64,000 bases of DNA from Owenia fusiformis (GCA_903813345.2 CAIIXF020000003.1:1291621-1355620); one strand, 5' to 3'; positions 44,380-55,884 are shown, counted from the first letter of the stretch. The notes: a model not told the origin generated them from the sequence alone. A program made the numbers and translations.

Positions 44380-44694
44380 CTGAAAGAGAAATTTTGCATT
44401 AATTCAACAGAATGCATGAAAAGAAGCATTCATCCCCCTTTGCTGGTTCATGCAAACCAGATATTCCAGCTGATTTCTTCGGGGTTCTGCTTCGCCTATA
44501 GCGACTGTCAAATGGGTGGTTCTACAGAAATAGTGGGAATCATTATTAGGAATATAACAATAATAATTGCCAACTTTTGTATTCCATCAAACTTGATCTA
44601 TAGTGTAACCTAAAGGATTAATACAGCATAGATCCACAGTTTTAAAGTTAATTTAACTGGGCTTAGTTTTTTTTACATAAATGTTAACTCTCAC

Positions 44695-44771
44695 CAGAAC
44701 AAGTCCTTGAGTTCCATATTCCAGTACTGACATCTTTAAGTTAGCGAAAACTTGTCGGTATATCCACATTT
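44695..44771 (-). CDS. Candidate exon upstream of the extracellular-type gene
   Basis: The minus strand has a long pyrimidine tract and CACCTCAG before 44771 and CTG|GTGAGAG after 44695. The only open frame encodes MWIYRQVFANLKMSVLEYGT and QGLVLV. It lies 315 bases upstream of the exon at 44379 on the same strand, but the phases (0 out, 2 needed) do not match. It is either part of the same broken gene or a separate exon. Confidence 0.45.
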
Positions 44772-44939
44772 CTGAGGTGTGTTGAAAAGAAAAAAGGTGT
44801 CATTGATTTTATAGCTGCATTTCTTAGATCCCAGTTCCACTCACCAATTACCAGATACAGATTTATATTTGCCATCACATTTTTAAGGAATGTTTCCACG
44901 TTTGAAATGTAATATTCAAAGGCATCCCAAAACTAAGTC

Positions 44940-45270
44940 ATTTTCAGCAAACTTTATTTTGAAAGAAATGATTCTTCAAAATATTAGTTCTTGATTGTTA
45001 GTTCTCTTAAAATGTTTTGCATTTTGAAGTGATGTTAAAGATGATCCCTTGTAAATTTTCTTGGCAAATGAATGTCCTTTTGTTCTTTGTTTAAAAAAGT
45101 TGTTTAACATGATGTGGGTGACACTTTTGTGTGTCACCCTGTACTTTTTTTCCAAAACTGATCTGATCTGATTTTGTGATTATCATTGTGAAATTCCCCC
45201 TCACCAGATCCCAATTGTCTTTGACTCTAGACAATGATTTTTATTTCTTAACTATTGAAATTTAGAATCT
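44940..45270. repeat. Segmental duplicate shared with 61085-61545
   Basis: Blocks such as ATGATTCTTCAAAAT, GTTCTCTTAAAATGTTTTG, TTAAAGATGATCCCTT, ATTTAACATGATGTGGGTG-like and CATTGTGAAATTCCCCCTCA occur in the same order and orientation at 61085-61545, where a 105-bp insertion interrupts the copy. Non-coding in both. Confidence 0.85.
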
Positions 45271-46624
45271 TATATATGAAGTACAAAACAAACTTATTAC
45301 CATGTTATCCAACTGACCATCTCAGTGTATGATTCACTCTTAATCTGGTCTTTATTATCTCACCAAGAGAAGTCCAGAGGGGAGGGAATCTACATGCAAA
45401 ATTACATCTAGGAATGTGCTTACAAAAATTGTTAATAGGTAAAATTGGGTCCAAGTTTCTTCACATGAATTACATGGTTTTCTTCAGAACTGAAATTGGA
45501 ATTCATCCGATTAGTTTCATGTTTTCTATGATCATGTAAAGAGGGGCATGGCCATAGAATTGCCTCCCAGGCAGTAACTGATGTCCCAATTTTCATAATA
45601 TCTTACATGCTTTAAGTATATCTTGGATCAACTTATAGGTTTAGTTTTGCCAATTTTTGATAAAAGCAAATTATCAACAAACTCTCTAATTGAACACATT
45701 TGGGTTAGGTGCAATTAAGGGGAATCTCCTTCAATTGGCAAGCAACCATCAGACCCACCCATCCCATCCCATCTGCCAGCTCACCTACCAAACCACTTGG
45801 GAAACTGTTCATTATCTAGGGCATATAACCAAAGGGGTGATAAAATATGTGGAAAATGTGAGAAAAGATGTCCCTCAATTCGCCCATCGGTTTGTCAGGG
45901 CAATAAATCAAATACAGGTTACAGATTTGATTCAAATTTTATAGGCTTATGCCTTAAATGTATGTAGGTATGAACAGTACTGATAACCTCATTTCAACAG
46001 GCACCTTCTGCCCTTGGCCAACGATTTTATTATGTTGCTCGCTGAAATGATGCTGTTTGGCTTGTTTTCTTTTTTACTCACCAGATTCCTCCATTGGAAT
46101 GCCATTGCCCCCTTCTCTGTCAGTAATACCTCAGCTCTTTACAACTGTTTCCAGCAGGTACGGCAATAATACTAACAGGCAGTACTCATCTCTCTGTGAA
46201 ATTAATACAATGACAATGTGATTAACTAGTAACAAAAATACATCAAACATATGTTGTATTATATGTGCATTGAAATATTAAGTTTTCTTTGGAAGTTTTA
46301 CTTTTAGGTTCAGTCAATTCTCCATTGAACCCATCTTATAAAATGAAAAATGAATTATCTAGTAACTGTTTTGAACAGATGATATTTCCTTTGACTTGAT
46401 ACGCATTTCCTTGTATAATTATTTTGCTCAAAAGGTTATATAAAAATTGATCAAGTATTAAATCTTCATTCTCAATACCTGCAATATTATTTAACCTGAA
46501 AAAGCCACCTGGTGGTGAACTAAGCATTTAACTATTGACACCCTATGGTACCTCATACACTCATACATTCAATACATATTGTGAATTATTAATTGGTGAA
46601 AATAATAGAATTGAACCACTGTAC
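45271..46624. other. No convincing gene
   Basis: An 84-codon plus-strand ORF at 45690 is not protein-like. A phrase CACCAGGTGGC at 46505 (complement) echoes 16493. Otherwise unremarkable AT-rich sequence. Confidence 0.45.
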
Positions 46625-46693
46625 CTTTACGTCAGTTCGGACAGCCAGCTTTCTTAGCTTTACCATGGCATATTCAGTTTCATCTTCCGTGAA
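46625..46693 (-). CDS. Candidate 69-base exon, 23 codons
   Basis: Minus strand: acceptor TCTCAACCAG before 46693, donor AAAG|GTACAG after 46625. It encodes FTEDETEYAMVKLRKLAV and RTDVK without a stop, entering and leaving in phase 0. Protein-like, acidic then basic, family unknown. It is upstream of the 43-44.8 kb exons on the same strand and might belong to that gene. Confidence 0.5.
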
Positions 46694-46914
46694 CTGGTTG
46701 AGATTTAAATTTAAGAAATTTTAAATTAAAATAAATTATTTACTATATGAGTATGATTACGGCTTTCCAAGGTCCTCACCTTGATGCATCAATAAGGCCA
46801 AGACCTTTTAGCACTTTTTTTGAACTTTTTAGCATGTTTTGAGATAGATCATTGGCTTCTTTCTCCCTATTCCCTCTACTGTTTCAAATTTTCAATTCGG
46901 AAAACATTTCTTGA

Positions 46915-47105
46915 CTGACTATCTGAGGTGACCAGCAAAAATAAGAGGGATGTTGTGTGCCATCATTAGTGATGTCATCTTTATTTCAGCAGTCCTGACC
47001 TGTGTTTCGTGTCTCACAATGGTCAGACATATATAATTTTCATTAACTGGTCCATTGAAAACGCTGCGAAGCCCAATATGCGATCCACTTTTGTGAAGAA
47101 CCACT
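46915..47105 (-). pseudogene. hAT/BED-type transposase-like fragment, copy 2
   Basis: The minus frame includes VRTAEIKMTSLMMAHNIPLI, FAGHL and, after a stop, VKKCFPN-like residues, closely matching copy 1 at 35098-35200. The DNA flanks differ beyond about 110 bp. As in copy 1, only the block around A-E-x-K ... A-H-N-x-P survives. Upstream ORFs to 47357 have no recognisable BED finger. Confidence 0.5.
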
Positions 47106-47504
47106 CAAGAGTGGGTAAAATGTCTGCATTGCAAATGAATGGGCTTTGAACCTTGACGTTGATTGCATTTGTGGGAGAAGAGATTGCAAATATGGTACAA
47201 AGTTCCTCTTTCTGCAGCACTTCTCTCCTTGTACAAGAAATTCATTGTGTCTTATTGAAAATAAGAACATGAAATTGTATGAATTCAAATGGTTGTGCTC
47301 ATTTTCACTTGTAGCCAATAAGACATTCATAGCTTGATGTTTTATACACCCTTGCAATGTGTCATTTTCCTCCTAAATTAATATCAACAAAATTACTTTC
47401 AGATCTTATTAAAAGTGCAGCATCCTGGAGTGATTACATTATGGCAATAATGTGTTGATCTACTGAGTAGCTACATGTACACCCCCAATCCGCATCATCA
47501 TCTT

Positions 47505-47617
47505 GCAGCGCTGTACAGCGCTGTATTAACAGTACAAAACAGTACAATTTGAGTACCGTGGTGTACAGCGCTGTAGCTCATACAGCGCTGTACTCAAACA
47601 GCGCTGTACAGTGCTGT
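47505..47617. repeat. Cluster of the 10-bp palindrome ACAGCGCTGT
   Basis: ACAGCGCTGT or a one-base variant occurs about six times in 113 bp, often linked as GCGCTGTACAGCGCTG. AGTAC words lie between. Each copy is a perfect palindrome, and neighbouring copies can pair with each other. Confidence 0.85.
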
Positions 47618-47692
47618 TTTTAATTTTTATAGGCTAGGCCCCTTTAGGAATTTATGTTTTTGGTTTCAGGTTGATTCCCTGGTTTTTATTTA

Positions 47693-48721
47693 CCGTATTC
47701 TCTGTAATTACCGCCCACTCTCTAATAAGCGCCCACCCCGCTTCACAAAGTTCAAGAAACATCGAGGAATCAACAAGAATTGAAGAATATATCAGGAAAA
47801 AATATTTCTCAAAATCCAGGAGCGGGCCATAATAGAGTACTTACCCTAAAACTGCTGTAAACACGACGCGTTTTGTAATTCTATGCATCCTCTCGATACA
47901 TATCTATCGATGGGTGCTTCCCACACCATACCATGCTAATATTGTCTCCAAATAGTCCATAATGAATGAAGGAATTGTTCTTTATCGGCATTCAGAAATT
48001 TCAAAAGCTACTGCGCAGATGTTCTGCGCATGTCAAGGTCGTGAACTTTCTGGTTTCTTTTTAATGTTTCTCGACTTTTACACGACTTTTACACGACTTT
48101 TGCACGAATAATGATGATCTCTCATCAAATTAGAAATAATGTATAACTTTAGATCAATATCCAGCAGTCTCTAGTGGAAATATTGAAGGTAATCGGCGAT
48201 AATGACAAAGTGGGCGTGCCGGAAATAAATTAGACATACAGTTGGGGACAAAAATAAATGACAGGTCGATTTTCGATCACCATTTCCTAATTATGGTGGT
48301 CTGAAAGCCCATAATTTCCAATATTGTCTAGATACATATCCCTTAAAATTTGTATATTTTACATTTTGTATAATCTCATCCACTGATTTATGGCCTCTTG
48401 CAAATTCTCTTATTTTTAACATGGGAAATCCTCACTTCAGCAAATCCACCTGTCATTTATTTATGTCCCCAACTGTAGACGGGTCTTCAACCACTGTCAA
48501 TATTGTCTAAGCGATCTTTACCGTATTCTCTCCAATAACAGCACTTGTCATATTATTATAAAAATATGTTGAAGAAAATGCATTCTTGTCAAGAAAAATT
48601 GCCATACATGAAATTCCTCGGGATTTCTGATTTCTTTCATACATGGGCGCTTATTAGAATGGTCTAAATAATGTATTTTCAATTTTCTAAATGCCCTGGG
48701 AGCTAATTACAAAGAATACGG
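47693..48721. mobile_element. Non-autonomous DNA transposon, TA target duplication
   Basis: Left end CCGTATTCTCTGTAATTACC and right end, complemented, CCGTATTCTTTGTAATTAGC, flanked by TA on both sides (47691, 48722). No transposase inside. An internal CCGTATTCTCTCCAATAACA at 48521 shows a second embedded copy of the end. The element contains a further, separate MITE at 48239-48475. Confidence 0.8.
48239..48475. mobile_element. 237-bp MITE nested in the previous element
   Basis: Terminal inverted repeats of at least 30 bp beginning CAGTTGGGGACA and continuing through AAATAAATGACAGGT, with TA on both flanks (48237, 48476). Typical Tc1/mariner-type MITE. It must have inserted after the surrounding element. 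Confidence 0.92.
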
Positions 48722-48723
48722 TA

Positions 48724-50879
48724 GTTGTATTCATTTCTATTATATATATATATTAATGGGTATCAAATTCAAAATGCTTTGATCCTAATATTGGTGTATT
48801 GTAGGCTATATAATTGCATTTACTACTTGGATTTTGTATTTAATGATTATTTTGTTGTCCCCATAAATATACAAAACACTCAATATTAAATACTAATACA
48901 AAACCTATATTTTATTTAGAAATATACAAAATATATCAGATACTATAGTGTTACGGAAGTCTGAGCCTATTGTTAAAAATTACAAATGTCCTTATGTCAA
49001 AAAGTTCTATTTTAATTTTATAATTCAGTCCTTGTAACAGTTGTGCTTGTATTCGCCGCTCTGGTTGCTTCCTGCTCCCATTTTCGGTTCAGCGTTTCTC
49101 TCTCCATTTGTGTGTATCTTAAAACAAGAGGAAATAATAAGTCCATTTGTAGAATAGAGCAACTGATAACACCCAAACAATTACTAGTTATTGAAGAAAA
49201 TATTGAATTGGAAGCATTTTTATAATGGCATGGTATACGTAGAATAGGCCTATATATATATTTATTTTGTAAGATAAGATATAGGCCTAAGTAGTATTAA
49301 AGTGGACACAATATTTAAATTGTATACAGTAATAGTATAATGGTTGGATAATTAATAATATAATGGGTACACATTCGATTTGATTTGTGACTTTATTATT
49401 TTTATTATTTTTTACTATTATATATTCAGCATTTTGATACAGTTGCATCTCACATCCATCTTTGCGATACTTTAAACCTGCTATATTCCATATTTTCAAC
49501 CCGCTCTTTTAAATTTTCAGTTTTCCCTTTAAACAATTTATCATGATTGTGTTGCATATACTTCCATTTCCCCAAAACAGATGCATATACTTGATACTGC
49601 CTGTGTGGGACACATCATATTCTAATTTATGTTATTGTATGTATATTACATCCTTATCCATCAACAAAACACTCAGAAGGAAGAGCAACATTTTTCTAAC
49701 TTAAGCCTCTAAACGTTGACATCTATTCCTTTTTACATGAATATTCATTTAAAAGTCATTTTTCTGCAGTATGTTTGTATGCCTGTTCCTTGTTTTATGA
49801 GGATTAGTATTTATATTCTCAATAGAAGGCGCCCATTCTTTGTCTTATTCTTTAATGTCTGCTTATTGGCTGACAATCATATTTTTGTAAACTGCATACA
49901 ATGTTTTCCTTTTCCACTAGGCTTAAGTAAGGTGTCTCACATTCAGTGCGTCGAAAGCACATTCTATTTTTGGATTAATTCAAATGTTGAGATAAAATCT
50001 GGATCACCTGTGTACTCCATGTACAGGGTGCCCCAGATGTCATAATAATTTCATTGAACCAGCATTCCTTTTGTTTATTGTACGATTTTTTTTGTCACAG
50101 AATGAATTTACTTGTTATTCTTAGTATGTAATTAGCTGTGCAAAAAATCTGCAGTAGGGATGGAAACTTACATGTAATTTGCTGGTTCATGCAAACCAGA
50201 TATTCCAGCTGTATTTCCAGTTTCCAAAATACACTTGGCCCAACACTAAGAAGCAGTATCTCAATGGTTCACAGTTTGCTTCGAAACTTGCAACAATAAG
50301 CATGCACTCCATAAAAGCAGCTTATACTGATTAGAGGTTTTACTATTTTGAATATGATAGGGCAATGCCACGTGAATGAGTTTAGAGGTTGCATACATAT
50401 GAAACCCCCTATAGATCTATCTTGCAATGTACTTTCCAGAGTTGCAAATCCATGGTAGTATGGTCGTAATTTTAGGACTTTTTTTCAACTTACGACCAAT
50501 AAATTGATAATACTTGCCATTTGTACGAGTATGACGTGGTCCTAAAATTTGTAGTATTAATTCCTGATATTGAACCGAATTTCAATATCGAGATATTATA
50601 AAATGCATCGAACAGGTATAAATAGCGAGAAACACCTCGGAATTCTTTCTGATGTTTTCACTTACCTCGCGCCTCGATTACACTTCTTCGCAATCAGGAG
50701 TGTTGATTGGGGACAGTTATAAATTTTTCAACCTAGGTCCTTACTAGGTTCATATAGTAGATAGTTGAAATCTAGTTACAAGTAGGAGAAAAAGTGCAGA
50801 GAAGAATAAATAACTAGACCTGGGAAATTGAACAAGTTCAATTTCAGACTCCAGATTCTTCTGGGGTTTTTAAAAAGAC
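48724..50879. other. No gene; scattered short repeats
   Basis: AT-rich. GCTGGTTCATGCAAACCAGA at 50181 also occurs at 44440, with a small CTGGTT/AACCAG hairpin. ACAGGGTGCCCCAGATGTCA at 50023 resembles a mariner-type end but has no partner. No coding exon supported. Confidence 0.45.
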
Positions 50880-51115
50880 AGATGGACAGACGGATGGAAG
50901 GACGGACTGGCTGGACTTGGACTGGACCTTGACTGGATTTGAACCTTGACTGGATTGAACCTGGGCTGGTCTTGGACTGGACTTAGACTATACTTGGACC
51001 TGTACTGGCCTTGGAACTGGACTGGAATTGACCTGAACCTGGACTTTGACTGGACTGGAACCTGATTTGGACTAAGACCTGGACTTGGACCTGTAAATGG
51101 ACTGGACAGGTATTT
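50880..51115. repeat. Degenerate GGACTT/GGACTGGA satellite
   Basis: Runs of GGACTGGAC, TTGACTGGA and GAACCTGG with a period near 6 or 12, opening with GACAGATGGACAGACGGATG. No ORF. Confidence 0.9.
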
Positions 51116-51179
51116 TTTCGATTTTTTTCTTCACTTCTCTTGACTTTCTATAAGGCTATCATCAGATCGATTTTTCTCG

Positions 51180-52440
51180 AAATTTCAAAATGCCATAACT
51201 TTTGAACAGGAAGTCTGATCGAAATTTGATTTGCAGATTCGGATTCCTGAGAAAATTCTATCTTTAATTCATAACTCATACGTTAAATTTGGAGAACTCT
51301 TTATTTTGACCTACTTTTCGGACACACCATAACTTCCGAACCGGAAGTCGGATTGACATTTGGTTTGCAGATTCAGATTCCTGACAGAATTCTACCCTTA
51401 ATTCATAACTCATATGTTCAATTTGGAAAACTTTTTATTTTGACCTACTTTTCGGACACCATATCGCCAAAATACTTTCTGACGGCAAAGGCTAACACTA
51501 TTAGCCCACTCTTGGCTACATATATACACAATTTCGAAGAATATAATTAAAGTGTAGTGTCAGGATCGCAAAAATAAGGATAAACTATGAATTTGACCTA
51601 GATTTTGACTTAGGGATTTTGGTGTCCAAATTTTGAAGTTAAGTAGCCTTCAAGGTCCCCTTCTTTCATAGGCTTTCATTATTTTAAGCTGTACTTAGTC
51701 TAAATCTCGTATTTTACACTTCAAAAAAATCTTTTTTCCCATTGCCATAATATGGGGCACCAAATTTAGCGATTTTTGAGCTTTCAAAATGTCATAACTT
51801 CCAAACCTGAAGTCGGATCGAAATTTGGTTTGCAGATTCCTGGGGAAATTCTATACTTAATTCATAACTCAAACGTTAAATTTGGAGAATTTCTTATTTT
51901 GACCTACTTTTCGGACACCATATCTCAAAAGTGGGGCAAAATACTTTCTGACGGCAAAGGGCTATCACTATTAGCACACTCTTGGCTACATGTACACAAA
52001 ATTTAGAAGAATATAATTAATCTGTAGTGTCAGAATCGCAAAAATAAGGAAAAACTTTGAATTTGACCTAGATTTTGACCTAGGCATTTTGGTGTCGAAA
52101 TTTTGAAGCTAGATGGCTTTTTAGGTCCCATTCTTTTAAAGGCTTTCATTACATTTAGCAGAACTCGGTCTATATTTCGTATTTTTCACTTCCAAAAAAT
52201 ATTTTTTCCCATTGACTTAACATGGGCACCAAATTTAGCGATTTTTGAGCTTTCAAAACGCCATAACTTTCGAACCGGAAGTCCGATTTGAATTTGGTTT
52301 TCAGATTCGGAATCCTGAGAAAATTTCCTATAAGACTAATATCATGGACATTTGATTCGGAGAACTTTTTTTTGGACCTCGTTTTCGGACACTGATATCT
52401 CGAAATCGGTTTGAGATATCAAAAATCTAAATCGTATTAC
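51180..52440. repeat. Tandem array, about 465-bp units
   Basis: Units start at about 51188 (short), 51325, 51785 and 52255 with CATAACTTCCGAACCGGAAG or variants. They share GGTTTGCAGATTC, CTTTTTATTTTGACCTAC, TTTCGGACACCATATC and CTTTCTGACGGCAAAGG. Spacing from unit 2 to 3 and 3 to 4 is about 460-470 bp. The open frames at 51353, 51776 and 52103 are repeats of the same sequence and not protein-like. Confidence 0.9.
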
Positions 52441-52544
52441 GTTTTTCTACTTTTTTATGAGGAACACAATGAAAAAAACCCGGATCAAAAATATTGAAGG
52501 ACGACCGAGATAATGGGAAAAAGTGACAAAGTACTGGATTTGAC

Positions 52545-52600
52545 CTAGTTCTTGACCTTTGACCTAGTTCTTGACCTTTGACCTAGATAAAAATTTGACC
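52545..52600. repeat. Short tandem GACCTAGTTCTTGACCTTT
   Basis: Two to three copies of GACCTAGTTCTTGACCTTT adjoin one another at the end of the 465-bp array. Confidence 0.8.
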
Positions 52601-52814
52601 CCATTTCCCACCAACTAGATACTAGACCTTATTTGACCATATAATAGTCTTGAAAAGATACCTTATAGTTATTGAGAAAACGTGCACAGTAAAATAAGAA
52701 TAAGAATAAACAAAAGAGGCAAAAACAATAGACTCCAGATTTCATCTGGAGTCTAATAATAACTAGATTTAAGACTCCAGATTTCAACCTTTTTTTAAGC
52801 TGAGTCATCCAGAA

Positions 52815-52990
52815 CTAGATAGATCAGTAAAGAGCTTAGTAAGTAACTGAGTAATTAGCTGAGTAAGTACCTTAGTAGTAGTTTAGTAAGTAGCTCAGTA
52901 AGTAACTGAGTAAAAAGGTGAGTAGGTAGCTTAGTAAGTACCTGAGTTAGTAGCTGAGTAAGTAGCTAAGTAAGTAATAACTAAGTAGCA
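52815..52990. repeat. 12-mer satellite AGTAAGTAGCTG
   Basis: About a dozen imperfect copies of AGTAAGTAGCTG/AGTAAGTACCTT in tandem. Non-coding. Confidence 0.88.
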
Positions 52991-53302
52991 AAATAATTTG
53001 AGACATATAACACATATACCTATACAAAAGAAGACCAATAGGCTAATTATCAGAGATCACTAAATTTGAATAAAGGTAAAAGCTAACTTAACAAGAACAC
53101 TATCAGTACTTTTAAAGCCTATGAAAGAAATTGTCATTTTAGAAATTTTAACTCTCAGTGTAATTTTCACAAAATTGTAAAAGTTGGCAAAATAGACAGA
53201 AATATGCACACATATACAAGATGTATTTACAAACATGGTTCTATAAAAACTTGTCGATAAATATTACTAAACAAAAATTTCATAAAGGCCTTAATCAAGC
53301 TT

Positions 53303-53542
53303 TAATGTCCTGTTTAAGAACCCATATTCTAACTGAATGGATTCTAGTGATACTTTCCAACAGGAATCTACTTGTTGATATTTGATCAACCTGAGTTCTT
53401 CTGAGTCAATGCACACTTGCTGAAACCCTAATTTTCTCAGAATAATTCATGTTGATTGAGTCTCAACAAGTAGATTCATGTGGTATAGTATTACAAGAGT
53501 CCATTTTCGAAAGTAAGAATAGGGGTTCTTAAACAGGACATT
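53303..53542. mobile_element. 240-bp palindromic MITE
   Basis: The ends AATGTCCTGTTTAAGAACCC and its complement (GGGTTCTTAAACAGGACATT at 53523) pair; further in, GGAATCTACTTGTTGA pairs with TCAACAAGTAGATTC. The arms cover almost the whole length. No clear target duplication; no ORF. Confidence 0.85.
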
Positions 53543-53633
53543 GGGTTTGGTAAGACACAGTAATATTTGAATACAAGTTAGAACACAAGTTATAGCCTAG
53601 TCTACCATTTTATGAAACTCATTGTCTTTGTTG

Positions 53634-53972
53634 TCAATCCGATGAAATTGCCCACTCTGGGGCATTTTCTTGGGGAGTTCTAGAAGATCTAACAGCATCA
53701 TTACGTGTTGGTATGCAAAAGGTTTTCTTTGCTGCTTTAGATAGCGTTTTCAGATATGCAGTATCAAATTCATTTTTATATTTTCTCAACCTCTGGCTTT
53801 CCCAGGTTAGTTTTCTTGCAGTCTTTAGCCTTGCCTTTCCATTTTGTTCTCCTTCTACGTCACTTTCATCACTAGATATGAACTCGTCCAACAATATACT
53901 CTTTACCCTCTCTTTCTTGGCTTCACTCCAACCTGTCATTAATGGAAGGACCTTTGACCGACTTTTGGTTTT
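53634..53972 (-). CDS. Uncharacterised conserved-type protein, terminal exon (112 codons)
   Basis: Acceptor AATCATTTCAG precedes 53972; the frame enters in phase 0 and ends with a stop at 53634. It encodes KTKSRSKVLPLMTGWSEAKK, an acidic DEFISSDESDVEGEQ, TARKLTWESQRLRKYKNEF and a C-terminus APEWAISSD. The order (basic helix, 'S-S-x-E/D-S' acidic patch, 'LxWxSxxLxxxxxxLD', 'P-W-A') matches a family of uncharacterised proteins common in cnidarians and echinoderms, recalled and not searched. Preceding exons at 59770, 60420 and 60751 all match in phase, so the gene is probably intact and spans at least 7.2 kb. A nuclear role is a guess from the basic and acidic blocks. Confidence 0.7.
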   Translation of the reverse strand, partial: KTKSRSKVLPLMTGWSEAKKERVKSILLDEFISSDESDVEGEQNGKARLKTARKLTWESQRLRKYKNEFDTAYLKTLSKAAKKTFCIPTRNDAVRSSRTPQENAPEWAISSD

Positions 53973-53999
53973 CTGAAATGATTATTATGGGAACTGTTT

Positions 54000-54790
54000 A
54001 TGTTTCAAAGTTGGATTATTTATATAGAAGATTTCCAAAACAGATTTCTTGATATTAATATGATATATCAAAAACTGGTCAAGATAAGGTGAAGTGATTA
54101 TATTGAAAGGAATAATATCAATTGCCACACTGACATAGTTAATGGAGATGGCCATATTGCATCATGGTCACTGGAAGTGTAACGTCATGTTGACATTGGT
54201 CGTCATATTGGAACCCAAGAAAGATGGTAAAATATGCCCTACAGTATATTCTGACAAACTCAATAATTGACTAACTTGCTTCATTTAAACATATTCATTC
54301 CAGACAAAATTCAAATAGTTCTTATAGTGTAATTCCACTTTAATAAGCTGATAATTACAAAATATTGTCACAGTTTGACTCCCGATCTTGAAGAGATTGT
54401 TCCTCAGAATGAGGGAACCAAAAGCCTGAGGTTGTGGTCATCTGGCAATCTGGCATCTGTCACCTGGCAACTTCCCCCATGAGGTGCCAGTTTGTGGCCA
54501 TGATAGCTGAATTAAACTCAATGGCCAAGCTTTCATCATATAAAACCTGGTGGCTGGGCACCCATGACCTAGAAAGAGGGCACCAATGACAACGGTCTCC
54601 ACTGCAGGGTTGAAGGCCATGATATCGGCAGATAGGGTAATAAAAAGAACACCTAAAGAGGTTGTAGTTGCTGGCTAATTGAGGCATTGAAACCTTTTTT
54701 AAAGTGTCCGAGTATGTACATCACTTAATGCCTCTTATAATTGAGGTGTGTTACTCAATAATTCAACATGTTTAACGCAATGTAGATACT
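54000..54790. other. Intronic, no gene seen
   Basis: Part of the 5.8-kb intron of the minus-strand gene. The small ORFs at 54438-54687 overlap each other and are not protein-like. Confidence 0.5.
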
Positions 54791-54794
54791 GCTT

Positions 54795-55795
54795 CGTTTA
54801 TTATTTGGATTCCTTAAACGTTGTGAACAGCTGATCAACTGTGTTTGAGACGAATGTCTCTGATGATCACAATATCATTCTTCCCTAGGTTTTCACCTTG
54901 TCGTTTGCTTGTGGATAAGAAGTTGTTAAAATGTTCTCTAATGGCAGCTTCTTCTTAATTCATATTGGACTTCCATGATCTACAAATATGTATGAAAAGA
55001 GTGATGATTCTATGACTCTGCATAATTTTTTTTAATATAACTGAATGGTGTTTCTTCATCTTGATTTGGGCGCATCAAATGATTAAGCATTGATCCTAAT
55101 ACAGGCATTGAAAAAGTTCTTGATAAGCAAAATCTCCTAATACTGAGTGGATTTTTTTTTATTTGAGTAAGTATTGTATGTAATTTTGCAGTACTGTTGC
55201 CTGTGAAGCTGTCAAATGGACATGAAATATGGATATGAAAAATTCGTTTATTATTTGGATTCCTTAGTAGCCTTCTATGCAGGGCCATAAGACATGTCAT
55301 ACTTTTACACTAACTGTTATGCCTAGTGATGTCCCCGGTGTTGTTAATACTCAGCCGATTTTTCAGTCCTCAAACGTTGTGAACAGCTGATCAACTGTGT
55401 TTGAGAGGAATGTCTCTGATGATCACAATATCATTCTTCCCTAGGTTTTCACCTTGTCGTTTGCTTGTGGATAAGAAGTTGTTAAAATGTTCTCTAATGG
55501 CAGCTTCTTCTTAATTAATATTGGACTTCCATTATCTACAAATATGTACGAAAAGAGTGATGATTCTATGACTCCATAATTTTTTTTATTATAACTGAAT
55601 GGTGGTTCTCTATCTTGATTTGGGCGCATCAAATGATTTAGCATTGATCCTAATACAGGCATTGAAAAAGTTCTTGATAAGCAAAATCTCCTTACACTTG
55701 GATTTTTTATTTGAGTAAGTACTGTATGTAATTTTGCAGTACTGTTGCCTGTGAAGCTGTCAAATGGACATGAAATATGGATATGAACATTTTGA
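54795..55795. repeat. Tandem duplication, 556-bp period
   Basis: Blocks AAACGTTGTGAACAGCTGAT at 54816 and 55372 start two copies running to about 55243 and 55795. TTTATTATTTGGATTCCTTA flanks copy 1 on both sides (54797 and 55245), suggesting the mechanism. Copy 2 retains a complete ORF; copy 1 has indels that break it. Confidence 0.9.
55010..55300 (-). pseudogene. Broken copy 1 of the 147-aa ORF
   Basis: Same protein as copy 2 (HIHISCPFDSFTGNSTAKLH, RRFCLSRTFSMPVLGSMLN), but a one-base difference after FSYIKKNY shifts the frame to an early stop. The continuation is still recognisable in another frame down to about 54890. Confidence 0.6.
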
Positions 55796-55884
55796 CTGTT
55801 TCTACAGTGAGTAAAAACGTTTTCCCGGGAATATTGGTGCGGGAGATATACAGCGAGAGATATATATATGTCCCGCTCTTCCAA
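55441..55884 (-). CDS. Intact 147-aa ORF, unknown, tandemly duplicated
   Basis: Minus-strand ATG at 55884. It encodes MEERDIYISLAVYLPHQYSR, then a block shared with copy 1 from HIHISCPFDSFTGNSTAKLH through LGSMLNHLMRPNQD, SLFSYIFVDNGSPILIKKK, ending QANDKVKT and stop. No signal peptide, membrane helix or known motif. The N-terminal 32 residues are unique to this copy, as expected if the block is really an exon and the first part intronic. It lies inside the intron of, and on the same strand as, the minus-strand gene. Could be an alternative duplicated exon or element-derived. Confidence 0.4.
   Translation of the reverse strand: MEERDIYISLAVYLPHQYSRENVFTHCRNSQNVHIHISCPFDSFTGNSTAKLHTVLTQIKNPSVRRFCLSRTFSMPVLGSMLNHLMRPNQDREPPFSYNKKNYGVIESSLFSYIFVDNGSPILIKKKLPLENILTTSYPQANDKVKT

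Noticed and set aside
44251-44613. 120-aa plus-strand ORF with hydrophobic stretches
   Set aside because: It is antisense to the splice-supported minus-strand exon 43965-44379 and crosses its acceptor.
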